From: TMED109 sp002684605
GTDB lineage: Bacteria; Pseudomonadota; Alphaproteobacteria; TMED109
Reading direction: 5' to 3'
NCBI GenBank assembly: GCA_913046335.1
Contig: CAJWSU010000002.1
Span: 124,001-188,000, forward strand
DNA: 64,000 nucleotides
Shown in pieces: positions 15,593 to 24,487 of this stretch. The position numbers were made by a program, and so were the translations under genes. How positions within the stretch are numbered: the first letter of the stretch is position 1; every line of letters begins with the position of its first letter. Under the pieces are notes generated by a model, which saw nothing but the letters and a program-made list of their open reading frames with translations, searched no databases and was not told the DNA's origin.

Positions 15593-16570
15593 TTAAGGTT
15601 TAAGGATTAATCTTCCAATAACCTCTCTTTTTTCAATTTTTTTAAGCGCTTTTATAGCATCTCTTAAAGGTATTGAATCATGAATTATAGGAGTAATTAA
15701 ACCTTTATTAGCAATATTTAATATTTTGTTCATAGCAGGTTTTTTTAAATTTGGGTACTTTCTAAAATATTCTCCAGCTCTAACTCCAAGTACAGAGATG
15801 CCTTTTATAAGAGGAATATTTATTGGAAGGGAAGGAATAGATCCACTGGCAAAACCCACAATTAATATTTTTCCACCCCATTTAATTGTTTTTAATGCAT
15901 TTAAAAAATATTCTCCACCAATAGGGTCATAGATGACATCAACTCCTTCTTTTTCTGTGATTTCAGCTACTTCGTTAATCATGTTGTCATATCCTAGTGC
16001 ATACTTTGCTCCAGCCTTAATAGCTATTTCTTGCTTACTTTTAGTGCTGCATATTGCAATTACTTTTGCTCCTATAGCATTAGCTAATTGAATAGCTGCA
16101 AGTCCTACGCCTCCAGCAGCTCCTAATATAAGTATAGTTTGTCCTTCTAAAATATTAGCTCTTTCCACAAGGGATACGTATGCTGTTTGGGATGCCACAC
16201 TAAATCCTGCGGCCTGTTCATATGTAAAATTATTAGGAAATACTTTAAGGTCGTCAATATTTGCTATTACCTCCTCAGAATATCCGCCAAATCTCATTTG
16301 GTAAATCACTTTTGTTCCTATAGAATATTCATTACTATTGGATTCAGATATAATTCCAGATAATTCCATTCCTGGTATAAAGGGTAGGGAGGGTTTTAAT
16401 TGATATTTACCTTCTACCATTAGTTTATCTGGAAAATTTATTCCGCAGGCTTTAACTTGAATTCTAACTTGATTATTCTTTAATGGAATCGAACTAAAAG
16501 AGGAGTATTTTAAATCATCAATTGGCCCAAAGTTATTACACACAATTGCATTATATTTATTTTTAAGCAT
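15593..16570 (-). CDS. MDR-family NADPH:quinone oxidoreductase / zinc-free alcohol dehydrogenase-like
   Basis: A 325-residue medium-chain reductase. The N-terminal GroES-like half contains VKACGINFPDKLMVEGKY, PGMELSGII is near 78-86, and the Rossmann motif LGAAGGVGLAAIQLA lies mid-protein, followed by YDPIGGEYF. The zinc-binding residues of true alcohol dehydrogenases are absent, which fits quinone or enoyl reductases using NADPH. It is last in a compact minus-strand run and starts 3 nt after the amidohydrolase stop. The physiological acceptor is unknown. Confidence 0.85.
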   Translation of the reverse strand: MLKNKYNAIVCNNFGPIDDLKYSSFSSIPLKNNQVRIQVKACGINFPDKLMVEGKYQLKPSLPFIPGMELSGIISESNSNEYSIGTKVIYQMRFGGYSEEVIANIDDLKVFPNNFTYEQAAGFSVASQTAYVSLVERANILEGQTILILGAAGGVGLAAIQLANAIGAKVIAICSTKSKQEIAIKAGAKYALGYDNMINEVAEITEKEGVDVIYDPIGGEYFLNALKTIKWGGKILIVGFASGSIPSLPINIPLIKGISVLGVRAGEYFRKYPNLKKPAMNKILNIANKGLITPIIHDSIPLRDAIKALKKIEKREVIGRLILKP

Positions 16571-16573
16571 AAA

Positions 16574-17593
16574 TTAATTTTGTAACTTATAAGTTTTAGA
16601 AGCATTATCATGAAAAAGTTTTGCTCTTTCACTTTGTGAGTAATCTTTTGTAAGTTCTTTAAACCCATTCCATAAATTTACGTAACTGCAACTAATTTTA
16701 TCTACTGGAAAGTTTGATTCAAACATGCATCTGTCTATACCAAATAGGTTCAGAGTTTTATCGTAATATCTTTTTGTTCTATTAATTAGTTCGCTTCCAG
16801 ATGGTGCAGAGCTATTTTTATGCCAATCAAATCCATTAATTTCCATTGCTATACCCCCAAGTTTTGCAACAACATTCTCACATTTGGAAAGTTCTATAAT
16901 TTGCTTTTCCCAAAAATTATACGTTTCATCTTCTTTATTAGAGAATGAGCCAATACCTAAAGGTCCTCCAAAATGATTTAAAATTATTGATGTATTAGGA
17001 AACTTTTTAGCTAATTCAATTAATTGAGGTAATTGAGGGTGATAACACCAAGCTTCAAATGATAAATTTCTTGATTCTAAATGTGCAAAACCTTTTTGAA
17101 AATTATCATTGATATAAACACCTTCTATTGGACGTGCTCGTGAAACTGGAATGGTTCCATCAGGATGCATTGCTGCCTGTGATCTAATACCTTTAAATCT
17201 ATCCGAAGCAATATTTAGATGTTTATCTAAAATATTTGCAACTCTATCTCCAATTAATAGAGGGGCGCTTCCAACTATTCCAGCTGCTATTTTAGTGTTT
17301 CCATATGCTCCAGAATTGCTCATAGCAGCTATTCCATTAACAAATGTAGTTTCATTAATTACTTGTTCTTCAATAGAATGTTCAGGGTTATACATGGCGC
17401 CGCATTCTATAAAAACAGTGGAAACTATATTATGTCCGGAATTTGTGTCACTTAGTATTTCTGGTAAGAGATAGGTGGGTTCAACTGAATCTTTCTTGAA
17501 ATCCCATAAATGATGATGCGGATCACAAATAGGCAAATCTGGTTCTAATGCTTTTTCTTTATTTGTATTAAGCCATTGTTCATTAGTACTCAT
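16574..17593 (-). CDS. amidohydrolase family (amidohydrolase_2) metal-dependent hydrolase
   Basis: A 339-residue TIM-barrel hydrolase. CDPHHHLWDF at 23-32 holds the N-terminal metal-binding histidines. ILNHFGGP lies near 205 and MFESNFPVDK near the C-terminus contributes the late acidic residue in the barrel. This subgroup includes lactonases and carboxylate hydrolases/decarboxylases such as 2-pyrone-4,6-dicarboxylate hydrolase and L-fuconolactonase, so a lactone-opening role is possible. It lies between two MDR reductase genes in the same operon. The substrate cannot be assigned. Confidence 0.82.
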   Translation of the reverse strand: MSTNEQWLNTNKEKALEPDLPICDPHHHLWDFKKDSVEPTYLLPEILSDTNSGHNIVSTVFIECGAMYNPEHSIEEQVINETTFVNGIAAMSNSGAYGNTKIAAGIVGSAPLLIGDRVANILDKHLNIASDRFKGIRSQAAMHPDGTIPVSRARPIEGVYINDNFQKGFAHLESRNLSFEAWCYHPQLPQLIELAKKFPNTSIILNHFGGPLGIGSFSNKEDETYNFWEKQIIELSKCENVVAKLGGIAMEINGFDWHKNSSAPSGSELINRTKRYYDKTLNLFGIDRCMFESNFPVDKISCSYVNLWNGFKELTKDYSQSERAKLFHDNASKTYKLQN

Positions 17594-17610
17594 TATTTCT
17601 CTCTTTATTA

Positions 17611-18621
17611 TTAAATTTTAACTAATCTTTTTCCTTTATTATCACCGTTTAATAATCCAATTAGAGCCATAGGTGTGCTTTCTAATCCATTCATTATATC
17701 TTCTGCAGGAATTATTTTATTTTGATTTATCCAGTTTAAAAGATTCTTTTCTGCCTCTTCTTGTTCTTTTTCATTGAAATCCATAACTATAAACCCTTTA
17801 AGCGTAAGCCTTTTTGTTACAATGAGTCCTGGAACACCCCTCGGACCATTTTGAGGGGACGCTTGGTCATATTGAGATACTGCACCACAGCATATTATTC
17901 TGCCAAAGTTATTCATAGCAAATAATACGGATTCAAATATTGGGCCTCCTACATTATCAAAATATACATCAACCTTTTCTGGGCATAAAGATCTTAAATC
18001 TTTAATAAAATTGTCATTTTTATAGTTTACTACTCCATCAAACCCTAATACGTCTTTAAGCCATGAAGCTTTTTCATCAGAACTAGTTATTCCAATTACC
18101 TTGCAACCTTTAATTTTTGCTATTTGACCTGCAACGTTACCAACAGCACCTGCAGCAGCGGAAATCAATACAGTTTCTCCTTTTTTAAGATCTGCAAGAC
18201 CTAGACCAAAGTAGGCAGTTTTACCTGTTATACCGAGGACACTCATGTGAAGGTTTTCAGATGCTTTTATAGATGTTTTTATTAATTCTTTTGCATCTCT
18301 AATAGCATAATTTTGCCAACCTAAATCTCCTTCAACATAATCACCTATATTAAAATTATTATTATTAGTAGCTATTACTTTACCTAGTGCGTATCCACCC
18401 ATAACATCTCCTGGAAGTATTTGGCTTCTGTAAGTTCTTCCCTGCATCCATGCACGATTAGCAGCATCTATAGAGATATATACTACTTCTACTAAAACTT
18501 GGTTGTGATCTAAATCTTTCACTTTAGAATTTTTAAATTCAAAATTATCTTCTAGTAATTTATCTTTGGGAGAACTTTTAAGGTATATTTGTTTATTCGT
18601 TAAAGAAGATATATCTAGCAT
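17611..18621 (-). CDS. MDR-family NADP-dependent oxidoreductase (YncB/CurA/prostaglandin-reductase-like)
   Basis: A 336-residue zinc-free MDR enzyme. MQGRTYRSQILPGDVMGGYALGKV-type text near 60-80 and the Rossmann segment SAAAGAVGNVAGQIAKIKG fit leukotriene B4 dehydrogenase/curcumin-reductase-like proteins, which reduce activated C=C bonds with NADPH. DVYFDNVGGPIFE is the conserved post-Rossmann motif. Its start overlaps the stop of the HAD-family gene by 7 nt, so it is translationally coupled to it. It is distinct from the other MDR gene at 15593-16570. Confidence 0.87.
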   Translation of the reverse strand: MLDISSLTNKQIYLKSSPKDKLLEDNFEFKNSKVKDLDHNQVLVEVVYISIDAANRAWMQGRTYRSQILPGDVMGGYALGKVIATNNNNFNIGDYVEGDLGWQNYAIRDAKELIKTSIKASENLHMSVLGITGKTAYFGLGLADLKKGETVLISAAAGAVGNVAGQIAKIKGCKVIGITSSDEKASWLKDVLGFDGVVNYKNDNFIKDLRSLCPEKVDVYFDNVGGPIFESVLFAMNNFGRIICCGAVSQYDQASPQNGPRGVPGLIVTKRLTLKGFIVMDFNEKEQEEAEKNLLNWINQNKIIPAEDIMNGLESTPMALIGLLNGDNKGKRLVKI

Positions 18622-19331
18622 CCTAAAGATTCCTTTAGTTCAGTAAAACTATCTACAATTATATCATGATGAGCATTTGCAGTTGGATCGGGTGGTCCTT
18701 CTTTTCCCCATTCTAAAGGTCTTTTTACAAATATAGTTTTAAATCCAACTTTTTTAGCAGCATCTAGGTCAAAATTATGACACGCAACCATTCCACATTC
18801 ACTAGGTTCTAACTGTAGCCATTTTGCTGCAGTTTCATAAGCTTCAGGAAGAATTTTATATTTGCCAATGCCTTCACAAGAAAATACGGCATCCCAGGTA
18901 AGATTATTTTTTCTTGCTGTATCAATAATTAATTTAAAACTCAGTAATGTAAAAGATACACATAAAAATTGTTTTTTTAAACTAGGTAAAACGTCTGGAA
19001 AATCATCCCATACCTTAAAGTTATGAGGAGCATTATAAGCAATGTCATAAAGGTTCTTTTCTGTAAATGCAGATAAATTAAATTCAGAAACTATCTCTTC
19101 TAGAGCTATTCTATGTCCTCCATCAAAGTTATATTCAGGTTTATTATGTTCTCCTAAATTTAAAACAGATTTAAGAGATCTTCTTCTAAGTTCATTAGTT
19201 ATACTTGCCCAATCTTTTTTAATTCCATGCTCTTCTCCTGCTTTTTCAAACGCATTCTTAAAACCTGTATGCCAGTCTAAAATTGTTCCACCAGTATCAA
19301 ATGTAAGCGCTTTGATATCTTTAATTGACAT
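18615..19331 (-). CDS. haloacid dehalogenase type II-like HAD hydrolase
   Basis: A 238-residue HAD-superfamily protein. TFDTGGTILDW gives the nucleophile Asp12 (family pattern FDxxGT). A Ser/Thr motif appears in VSFTLLSF, a lysine in EGIGKYKILPEAY, and ACHNFDLDAAKKVGF is the signature of L-2-haloacid dehalogenases. The canonical Tyr of FDxYGT is Gly here, so the true substrate may not be a haloacid. It is coupled to the downstream MDR reductase and follows the crotonase gene by 34 nt. Confidence 0.8.
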   Translation of the reverse strand: MSIKDIKALTFDTGGTILDWHTGFKNAFEKAGEEHGIKKDWASITNELRRRSLKSVLNLGEHNKPEYNFDGGHRIALEEIVSEFNLSAFTEKNLYDIAYNAPHNFKVWDDFPDVLPSLKKQFLCVSFTLLSFKLIIDTARKNNLTWDAVFSCEGIGKYKILPEAYETAAKWLQLEPSECGMVACHNFDLDAAKKVGFKTIFVKRPLEWGKEGPPDPTANAHHDIIVDSFTELKESLGC

Positions 19332-19365
19332 GTATTAATCCTTTATTAATAATTAAATTTAATAG

Positions 19366-20157
19366 TTATCTACCTGTAAATACTGGCTTTTCTTTTGCTA
19401 TGAATGATTTGGCAGCATTTTGGTGATCTTCCGTATCTCTGCATAATGTTTGATATAATGCTTCACTATCTAAAGATGCATTTAAATCGCCTTTTTCAGC
19501 TAAATTCATATTATGTTTCATATATCTGTAAGCTGTTGATGGTCCTGTTGCAATTTGTTCTACAATTTCATTGGCAACACTTTGCAGGTTTTCTTCACTT
19601 GCTACTCTGTTGATTATGCCTAATTCTTTTGCTTCATTTGCAGTTAGCACACTAGATAAATAATATAATTCTCTAGCTCTTGCTGTACCAATCATTTGCG
19701 TTAGAAAAAATGTACCTCCAAAATCTCCAGGAAAGCCTGCTTTAGCAAAAGCCGTAGTAATTTTGGCATTTTCACTAGCTATCCTCATATCACAAGCTAA
19801 AGCAAGGGATAAACCAGCACCTGCTGCTGCTCCAGGTAAGATAGCTATTGTAGGTATTGGCATTTCGTGTAATATTCTAGAAGCTTCCATCATACGTCTA
19901 AGATTATTTGTTTTTTCTTGAGTTGTTTCCTCTTCATTATCTCTTTCGGCCATATCTTTAAGGTCTCCACCAGCACAAAAGGCATTGCCTGCACCAGTAA
20001 GAACTAAAGCTCTTACAGAGCTATCATTTTCTGCTTTTATTAGCTCATGATATAAAGTATTTAACATATCATGACTTAAAGCATTTCTTCTTTCTGGGCG
20101 GTTAAAAGTTATTTTTAAGATAGAATTTTCTTTGTTTACAATTAAGTCATTAGTCAT
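19366..20157 (-). CDS. enoyl-CoA hydratase/isomerase family protein (PaaG/isomerase-like)
   Basis: A 263-residue crotonase-fold protein. FNRPERRNALSHDM is at 18-31, NAFCAGGDLKDMAERD near 58-73 is the oxyanion-hole segment, and GAAAGAGLSLALACD is near 109-123. Both classical hydratase glutamates are replaced, but Asp145 in FPGDFGGTFFL matches the catalytic aspartate of isomerase-type members such as PaaG. Isomerisation of a CoA ester is therefore more likely than hydration. It lies between the D-aminoacylase-like and HAD genes with short gaps, probably in one operon. Confidence 0.83.
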   Translation of the reverse strand: MTNDLIVNKENSILKITFNRPERRNALSHDMLNTLYHELIKAENDSSVRALVLTGAGNAFCAGGDLKDMAERDNEEETTQEKTNNLRRMMEASRILHEMPIPTIAILPGAAAGAGLSLALACDMRIASENAKITTAFAKAGFPGDFGGTFFLTQMIGTARARELYYLSSVLTANEAKELGIINRVASEENLQSVANEIVEQIATGPSTAYRYMKHNMNLAEKGDLNASLDSEALYQTLCRDTEDHQNAAKSFIAKEKPVFTGR

Positions 20158-20179
20158 TATTTTATCCTTTATTTTAATT

Positions 20180-21886
20180 TTAATTAATAGCTTGATTGCC
20201 TCTAATCAATTTTCCTGGAAGCTCTCCAGTAAACTCTCCATTATGAGAGACTTCTATTCCCTTAACAAAAGTATGATCATAGCCATTAGACTTTTGTATT
20301 AATCTTTTTCCACCTGCAGGTAAGTCATAACTTAATGATGGTTTAGTTAAAGATATTTTGTCATAATCTATAATATTAATATCCGCACGCATTCCTTTTA
20401 ATAAGGCACCTCTGTCATTTAAACCATAGGTTTGTGCAGTCTTAAGAGTTTGTTTAGATACAAGGTGTTCTAAGTTCAGTAATTTTCCTCTTGTTCTATC
20501 TCTAGACCAGAAGGGGACCATAAAGGTTGGATAACTTGCATCACAAATTGTAGCTACATGAGCACCAGCGTCACCTACACCGCAAATTGTATGCTCTGAT
20601 TCAAGCATTTCGGCTATTACATCTAAATTATTATGAGTATAATTTTCAAAGGTGTGCATTAAAAATTCATCATTATCAGAAGAAATAAAATGATTAAGCA
20701 TTATCTCCCATGGACTTTTGTTTAATTCTGATGCTAGAGAAGTTATACTCATCTCTTTAGTAGGTTCATAGTTTAGAGGTTCTTTTAATAAATAAGTTAG
20801 AGAAAAAGTTTGCTTTATCCATTTAGTATGAGCATTTTCTGGAATATCATTTATTAAACTATTACGAATGTCCATGTTATTATTTATTAATTTATTTCGT
20901 TCTTTAGCTGATAAATGTTTAATTTTTTCCCATATTTTATGACTAGAAAACGGATTCACACTAGTATTAAACCCCATTAATACTCCAATAGGGCGACTTC
21001 CAACTTGCCCTGTAGTGCTGATACCTTTTTTATTAGCCTCTGCTATATGTTTTAATGTATCTCTCCATCTTTCAGGAAAATCATTATATTGTATAAGAAG
21101 GACAGATAAAGGTTGTCCAGAATGTTTTGAAGCTTGAATTAATAACTCCATTTCGCCAGGACCCATATCTGAATTACACTGTAAAAGACCTTTTTTTGTA
21201 TTTTTTAAAGCTTCCGCTATACCTGCTAGTTCTTTATCATCTGCGCTTAAACTAGGAATAAGGTTTCCATCTGCAGATTTATGTTTTGTAGTTCTTGATG
21301 TTGATATTCCAAGTGCCCCAGCTACAAGTGCTTCTTCTAACAAACTTGTCATTTTTGAAATTTGTTTTTCATCTGGTTTAGATAAATGGTTTGCTCCATC
21401 TTCTCCCATAACAAAAAAACGTAACGCAGAATGAGGAACTTGTGTTCCTATATCCATTATTCTTTTTGATTTTTCTAATGTATTTAAATATTCTGGAAAA
21501 GATTCCCATGAAAAATCTATACCTTCTGATAAGACTGATTCTGGAATATCTTCAACGCCTTCCATTAGATTAATTAAATAATTTTCACTTCCTTTTTTAA
21601 CTGGAGCAAAGCCCACGCCACAATTTCCAAAAACGCATGTAGTTACACCGTGCCATGATGATGGAGTGAGATATGGGTCCCATGTTGCTTGCCCATCATA
21701 ATGAGTATGTATATCTACCCATCCAGGTGTTACTAATTTTCCTTCTGCATTTATAGTTCTTTTAGAGTTTTCTGATATTTTACCTACTTCACAAATCATA
21801 CCATCAGTTATAGCTATATCAGAAAGTATTTTTGGAGAACCTGTTCCATCTATTACAGTGCCATTTTTAATAATCAGATCATGCAT
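20180..21886 (-). CDS. N-acyl-D-amino-acid deacylase / D-aminoacylase family amidohydrolase
   Basis: A 568-residue metal-dependent amidohydrolase (amidohydrolase_3). DLIIKNGTVIDGTG at 3-16 and VTPGWVDIHTHYDGQ at 52-66 place the metal ligands His60 and His62. FGNCGVGFAP, ISTSRTTKHKSADG and the late VGDAGAHVATICD fit the D-aminoacylase group. Many relatives annotated this way have unverified substrates. It is 30 nt downstream of glpK and 22 nt upstream of the crotonase gene, the same strand throughout. Confidence 0.85.
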   Translation of the reverse strand: MHDLIIKNGTVIDGTGSPKILSDIAITDGMICEVGKISENSKRTINAEGKLVTPGWVDIHTHYDGQATWDPYLTPSSWHGVTTCVFGNCGVGFAPVKKGSENYLINLMEGVEDIPESVLSEGIDFSWESFPEYLNTLEKSKRIMDIGTQVPHSALRFFVMGEDGANHLSKPDEKQISKMTSLLEEALVAGALGISTSRTTKHKSADGNLIPSLSADDKELAGIAEALKNTKKGLLQCNSDMGPGEMELLIQASKHSGQPLSVLLIQYNDFPERWRDTLKHIAEANKKGISTTGQVGSRPIGVLMGFNTSVNPFSSHKIWEKIKHLSAKERNKLINNNMDIRNSLINDIPENAHTKWIKQTFSLTYLLKEPLNYEPTKEMSITSLASELNKSPWEIMLNHFISSDNDEFLMHTFENYTHNNLDVIAEMLESEHTICGVGDAGAHVATICDASYPTFMVPFWSRDRTRGKLLNLEHLVSKQTLKTAQTYGLNDRGALLKGMRADINIIDYDKISLTKPSLSYDLPAGGKRLIQKSNGYDHTFVKGIEVSHNGEFTGELPGKLIRGNQAIN

Positions 21887-21916
21887 ATGAAGTATCCTAA
21901 ATTAATAAAATAAGTA

Positions 21917-23395
21917 TTACAATATAGTTCTTTTTATGGCTTTATTCCAACCATTTCTATACTTTTTAATTTCTTCATCTTCCATATTAGGAATAAAGCT
22001 TTTATGCAATTGCCAAAAAACCTTAGTTTCTTCTATAGAGGAATATAAGCCGGAGCCTATAGAGGCTAATATAGCTGCTCCTTTAGAGGTTGTTTCCGCA
22101 TTGTTTGATTTTTCTATTTTTACATTACTTATACTTGATAAAAATTGTAGCAGCCAGTCATTAGTGCTCATGCCTCCATCTACTCTAACTATTTTAGGTT
22201 GTTGTCCATCCGCTGTCATTGCATCAAATAAATCTACACTTTGATAAGCTACGGCTTCTAGTGCGGCTCTCACTATTTCAGCTTTACCGGAAGATCCTGT
22301 TAAGCCAACTATTGTGCCTCTAGCATCTGGTTTCCAATGAGGGGCACCTAACCCTGTAAAGGCAGGAACAAAATAAACACCATTATTATCTTTAATACTT
22401 GCAGCCAAATATTCACTATCATTTATATTTTGAATTATTTCTAATTTATCTCTAAGCCATTTCATAGTTGATCCAGAAGTAAAAATTGATCCTTCAAGAG
22501 CATAGCTTGTAGTATTATTAATTTTATAAGCAATTGTACTAAGAAGTTTATTTTTACTTTTTAATGGTTTTTTTCCTGTATTAGCTAGGATAAAACATCC
22601 TGTTCCAAATGTAGCTTTAATATCACCAGGGTTAAAACAATTTTGTCCTATAGCTGCAGATTGTTGATCTCCAATCATAGTATTAATAGGAATAGTCTTT
22701 TCTGTAATGTTTTTACTTGTTGCACCAAATTCAAATATATTATCTTTTACTTCAGGTAATATATTTAATGGAATTTTAAAGATTTCTAATAATTCATTAT
22801 CCCACTTATTGTCATGAATATTATATAAACTTGTTCGTGATGCATTTGTTGCATCTGTATAAAAACTTTTTCCATCGGTTAATTTAAATAATAGAAAAGT
22901 ATCAATAGTTCCTACGCATAATTTATTACTTAAGGCTAATTGCTTTGCATTATCTATATTATCTAATATCCAAGATATTTTTGTTGCCGAAAAATAAGGG
23001 TCTAGAAGTAAACCTGTCTTATTATTGATTGTTTTATTTAATCCATTAATAATTAACTCATTACATTTATCTTTTGTTCTGCGATCCTGCCAAACAATTG
23101 CGTTATATAAAACTTTTCCTGTATCTTTATTCCACGCAACTATAGTTTCTCTTTGGTTTGTTATGCCTATAGATAAAACATTAATATTTTTTGATTTTGC
23201 ATAAGAAATAATATTTTTAGTAACTAATAAAGTTTTTTTCCATAGATCATTCGCATCTTGCTCTACCCATCCATTGGCAGGATATAAAGTATCGATACTT
23301 TCTTGTTCAATATGAATTGTTGAAAATTTTTTATCAAACAAAACAGCTCTTGTAGAAGATGTACCTTGGTCAATTGCAATAATAGCATCCTGCAT
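21917..23395 (-). CDS. glpK: glycerol kinase
   Basis: A 492-residue FGGY-family kinase that phosphorylates glycerol to glycerol 3-phosphate. IAIDQGTSSTRAVLFD opens the ATPase fold, ITNQRETIVAWNKDTG and AIVWQDRRT match GlpK closely, IGDQQSAAIGQ and GLGAPHWKPDARG lie in the second half, and VDGGMSTNDWLLQFLS is the FGGY C-terminal signature. Length equals the family norm of about 495-500. No glpF or glpD is adjacent. It is the first gene of the minus-strand run ending at 15593. Confidence 0.94.
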   Translation of the reverse strand: MQDAIIAIDQGTSSTRAVLFDKKFSTIHIEQESIDTLYPANGWVEQDANDLWKKTLLVTKNIISYAKSKNINVLSIGITNQRETIVAWNKDTGKVLYNAIVWQDRRTKDKCNELIINGLNKTINNKTGLLLDPYFSATKISWILDNIDNAKQLALSNKLCVGTIDTFLLFKLTDGKSFYTDATNASRTSLYNIHDNKWDNELLEIFKIPLNILPEVKDNIFEFGATSKNITEKTIPINTMIGDQQSAAIGQNCFNPGDIKATFGTGCFILANTGKKPLKSKNKLLSTIAYKINNTTSYALEGSIFTSGSTMKWLRDKLEIIQNINDSEYLAASIKDNNGVYFVPAFTGLGAPHWKPDARGTIVGLTGSSGKAEIVRAALEAVAYQSVDLFDAMTADGQQPKIVRVDGGMSTNDWLLQFLSSISNVKIEKSNNAETTSKGAAILASIGSGLYSSIEETKVFWQLHKSFIPNMEDEEIKKYRNGWNKAIKRTIL

Positions 23396-23478
23396 AAAAA
23401 AACCTTACTTTTATAAAAATAGTATATATATTATATAAATTAATCATTACATATAAATTAAAAATTTGGGATATAATA

Positions 23479-24456
23479 ATGAACTTACCTTCTATACTTA
23501 ATAAAAAAAATTTTTCCGTACCTGTTATTGCCGCTCCATTATTTATTATATCTAATCCAGAATTAGTCATAGCCCAATGTAAAGCAGGAGTTTTAGGTTC
23601 TTTCCCGGCTTTAAATGCAAGACCACAAGAATTATTGGATGATTGGCTGGCACAAATCACAGAAGAGTTAGCAACATTTAAGACAAAAAATCCTGATGTA
23701 ACTGTGGCTCCCTTTGCGGTTAATCAAATTGTACATAGATCTAACGATATTAGATTAGATAAAGATATGGAAATGTGTGTAAAATATAAAGTTCCTGTTG
23801 TTATTACTTCATTAGGAGCAAGGCCGGAAGTTAATGATGCTATTCATAGTTATGGAGGTATAGTTTTGCATGATGTGATTAATAATAGGTTCGCTCATAA
23901 AGCTATTGAAAAAGGAGCCGATGGCCTTGTTGCAGTTGCAGCTGGAGCAGGGGGGCACGCAGGAGTAACATCTCCTTTTGCTTTGGTTCAAGAAATTAGA
24001 GAATGGTTTAAAGGACCATTAGCATTATCAGGGTCAATAGCTACTGGAAATGCTGTTTTAGCTGCAGAAGCAGCGGGTGCAGATTTTGGTTATATTGGAT
24101 CTGCATTTATAGCAACAAAGGAAGCTAATGCTAATGATGGCTATAAAAATGCAATTACTCAATATGCAGCTGATGATATCGTTCATACTAATTTAATTAC
24201 TGGCGTTCATGGAAATTATTTGAAACCTTCTCTAGCTAGTGCTGGTTTTGACCCTGATAATTTACCTACAAGTGATCCTAGTAAAATGGATTTTGGTCCT
24301 GAGGGAATGGAAAAGAAAAAAGCTTGGAAAGATATTTGGGGTTGTGGTCAAGGTATTGGTGCAATTAAAGATGTGCTTTCAACTGAGGGATTAGTAAATC
24401 GTTTGAAACAAGAATATGAAGAAGCGAGAGATAAAATAATAAATACTGCTGCTTAG
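23479..24456 (+). CDS. nitronate monooxygenase / 2-nitropropane dioxygenase-like FMN protein
   Basis: A 325-residue FMN TIM-barrel. VIAAPLFIISNPEL at 16-29, GVLGSFPALNARP at 37-49, the catalytic-histidine motif AAGAGGHAG with His160, and LSGSIATGNAVLAAEAAGADFGYIG for phosphate binding fit class I nitronate monooxygenases. It would oxidise alkyl nitronates such as propionate-3-nitronate to carbonyls plus nitrite. Many relatives near CoA-ligase genes have unknown substrates. It is 31 nt upstream of the feruloyl-CoA-synthase-like gene and divergent from glpK. Confidence 0.87.
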   Translation: MNLPSILNKKNFSVPVIAAPLFIISNPELVIAQCKAGVLGSFPALNARPQELLDDWLAQITEELATFKTKNPDVTVAPFAVNQIVHRSNDIRLDKDMEMCVKYKVPVVITSLGARPEVNDAIHSYGGIVLHDVINNRFAHKAIEKGADGLVAVAAGAGGHAGVTSPFALVQEIREWFKGPLALSGSIATGNAVLAAEAAGADFGYIGSAFIATKEANANDGYKNAITQYAADDIVHTNLITGVHGNYLKPSLASAGFDPDNLPTSDPSKMDFGPEGMEKKKAWKDIWGCGQGIGAIKDVLSTEGLVNRLKQEYEEARDKIINTAA

Positions 24457-24487
24457 AAGATAAATTAATCTTGGGAGTTACTTAGTA

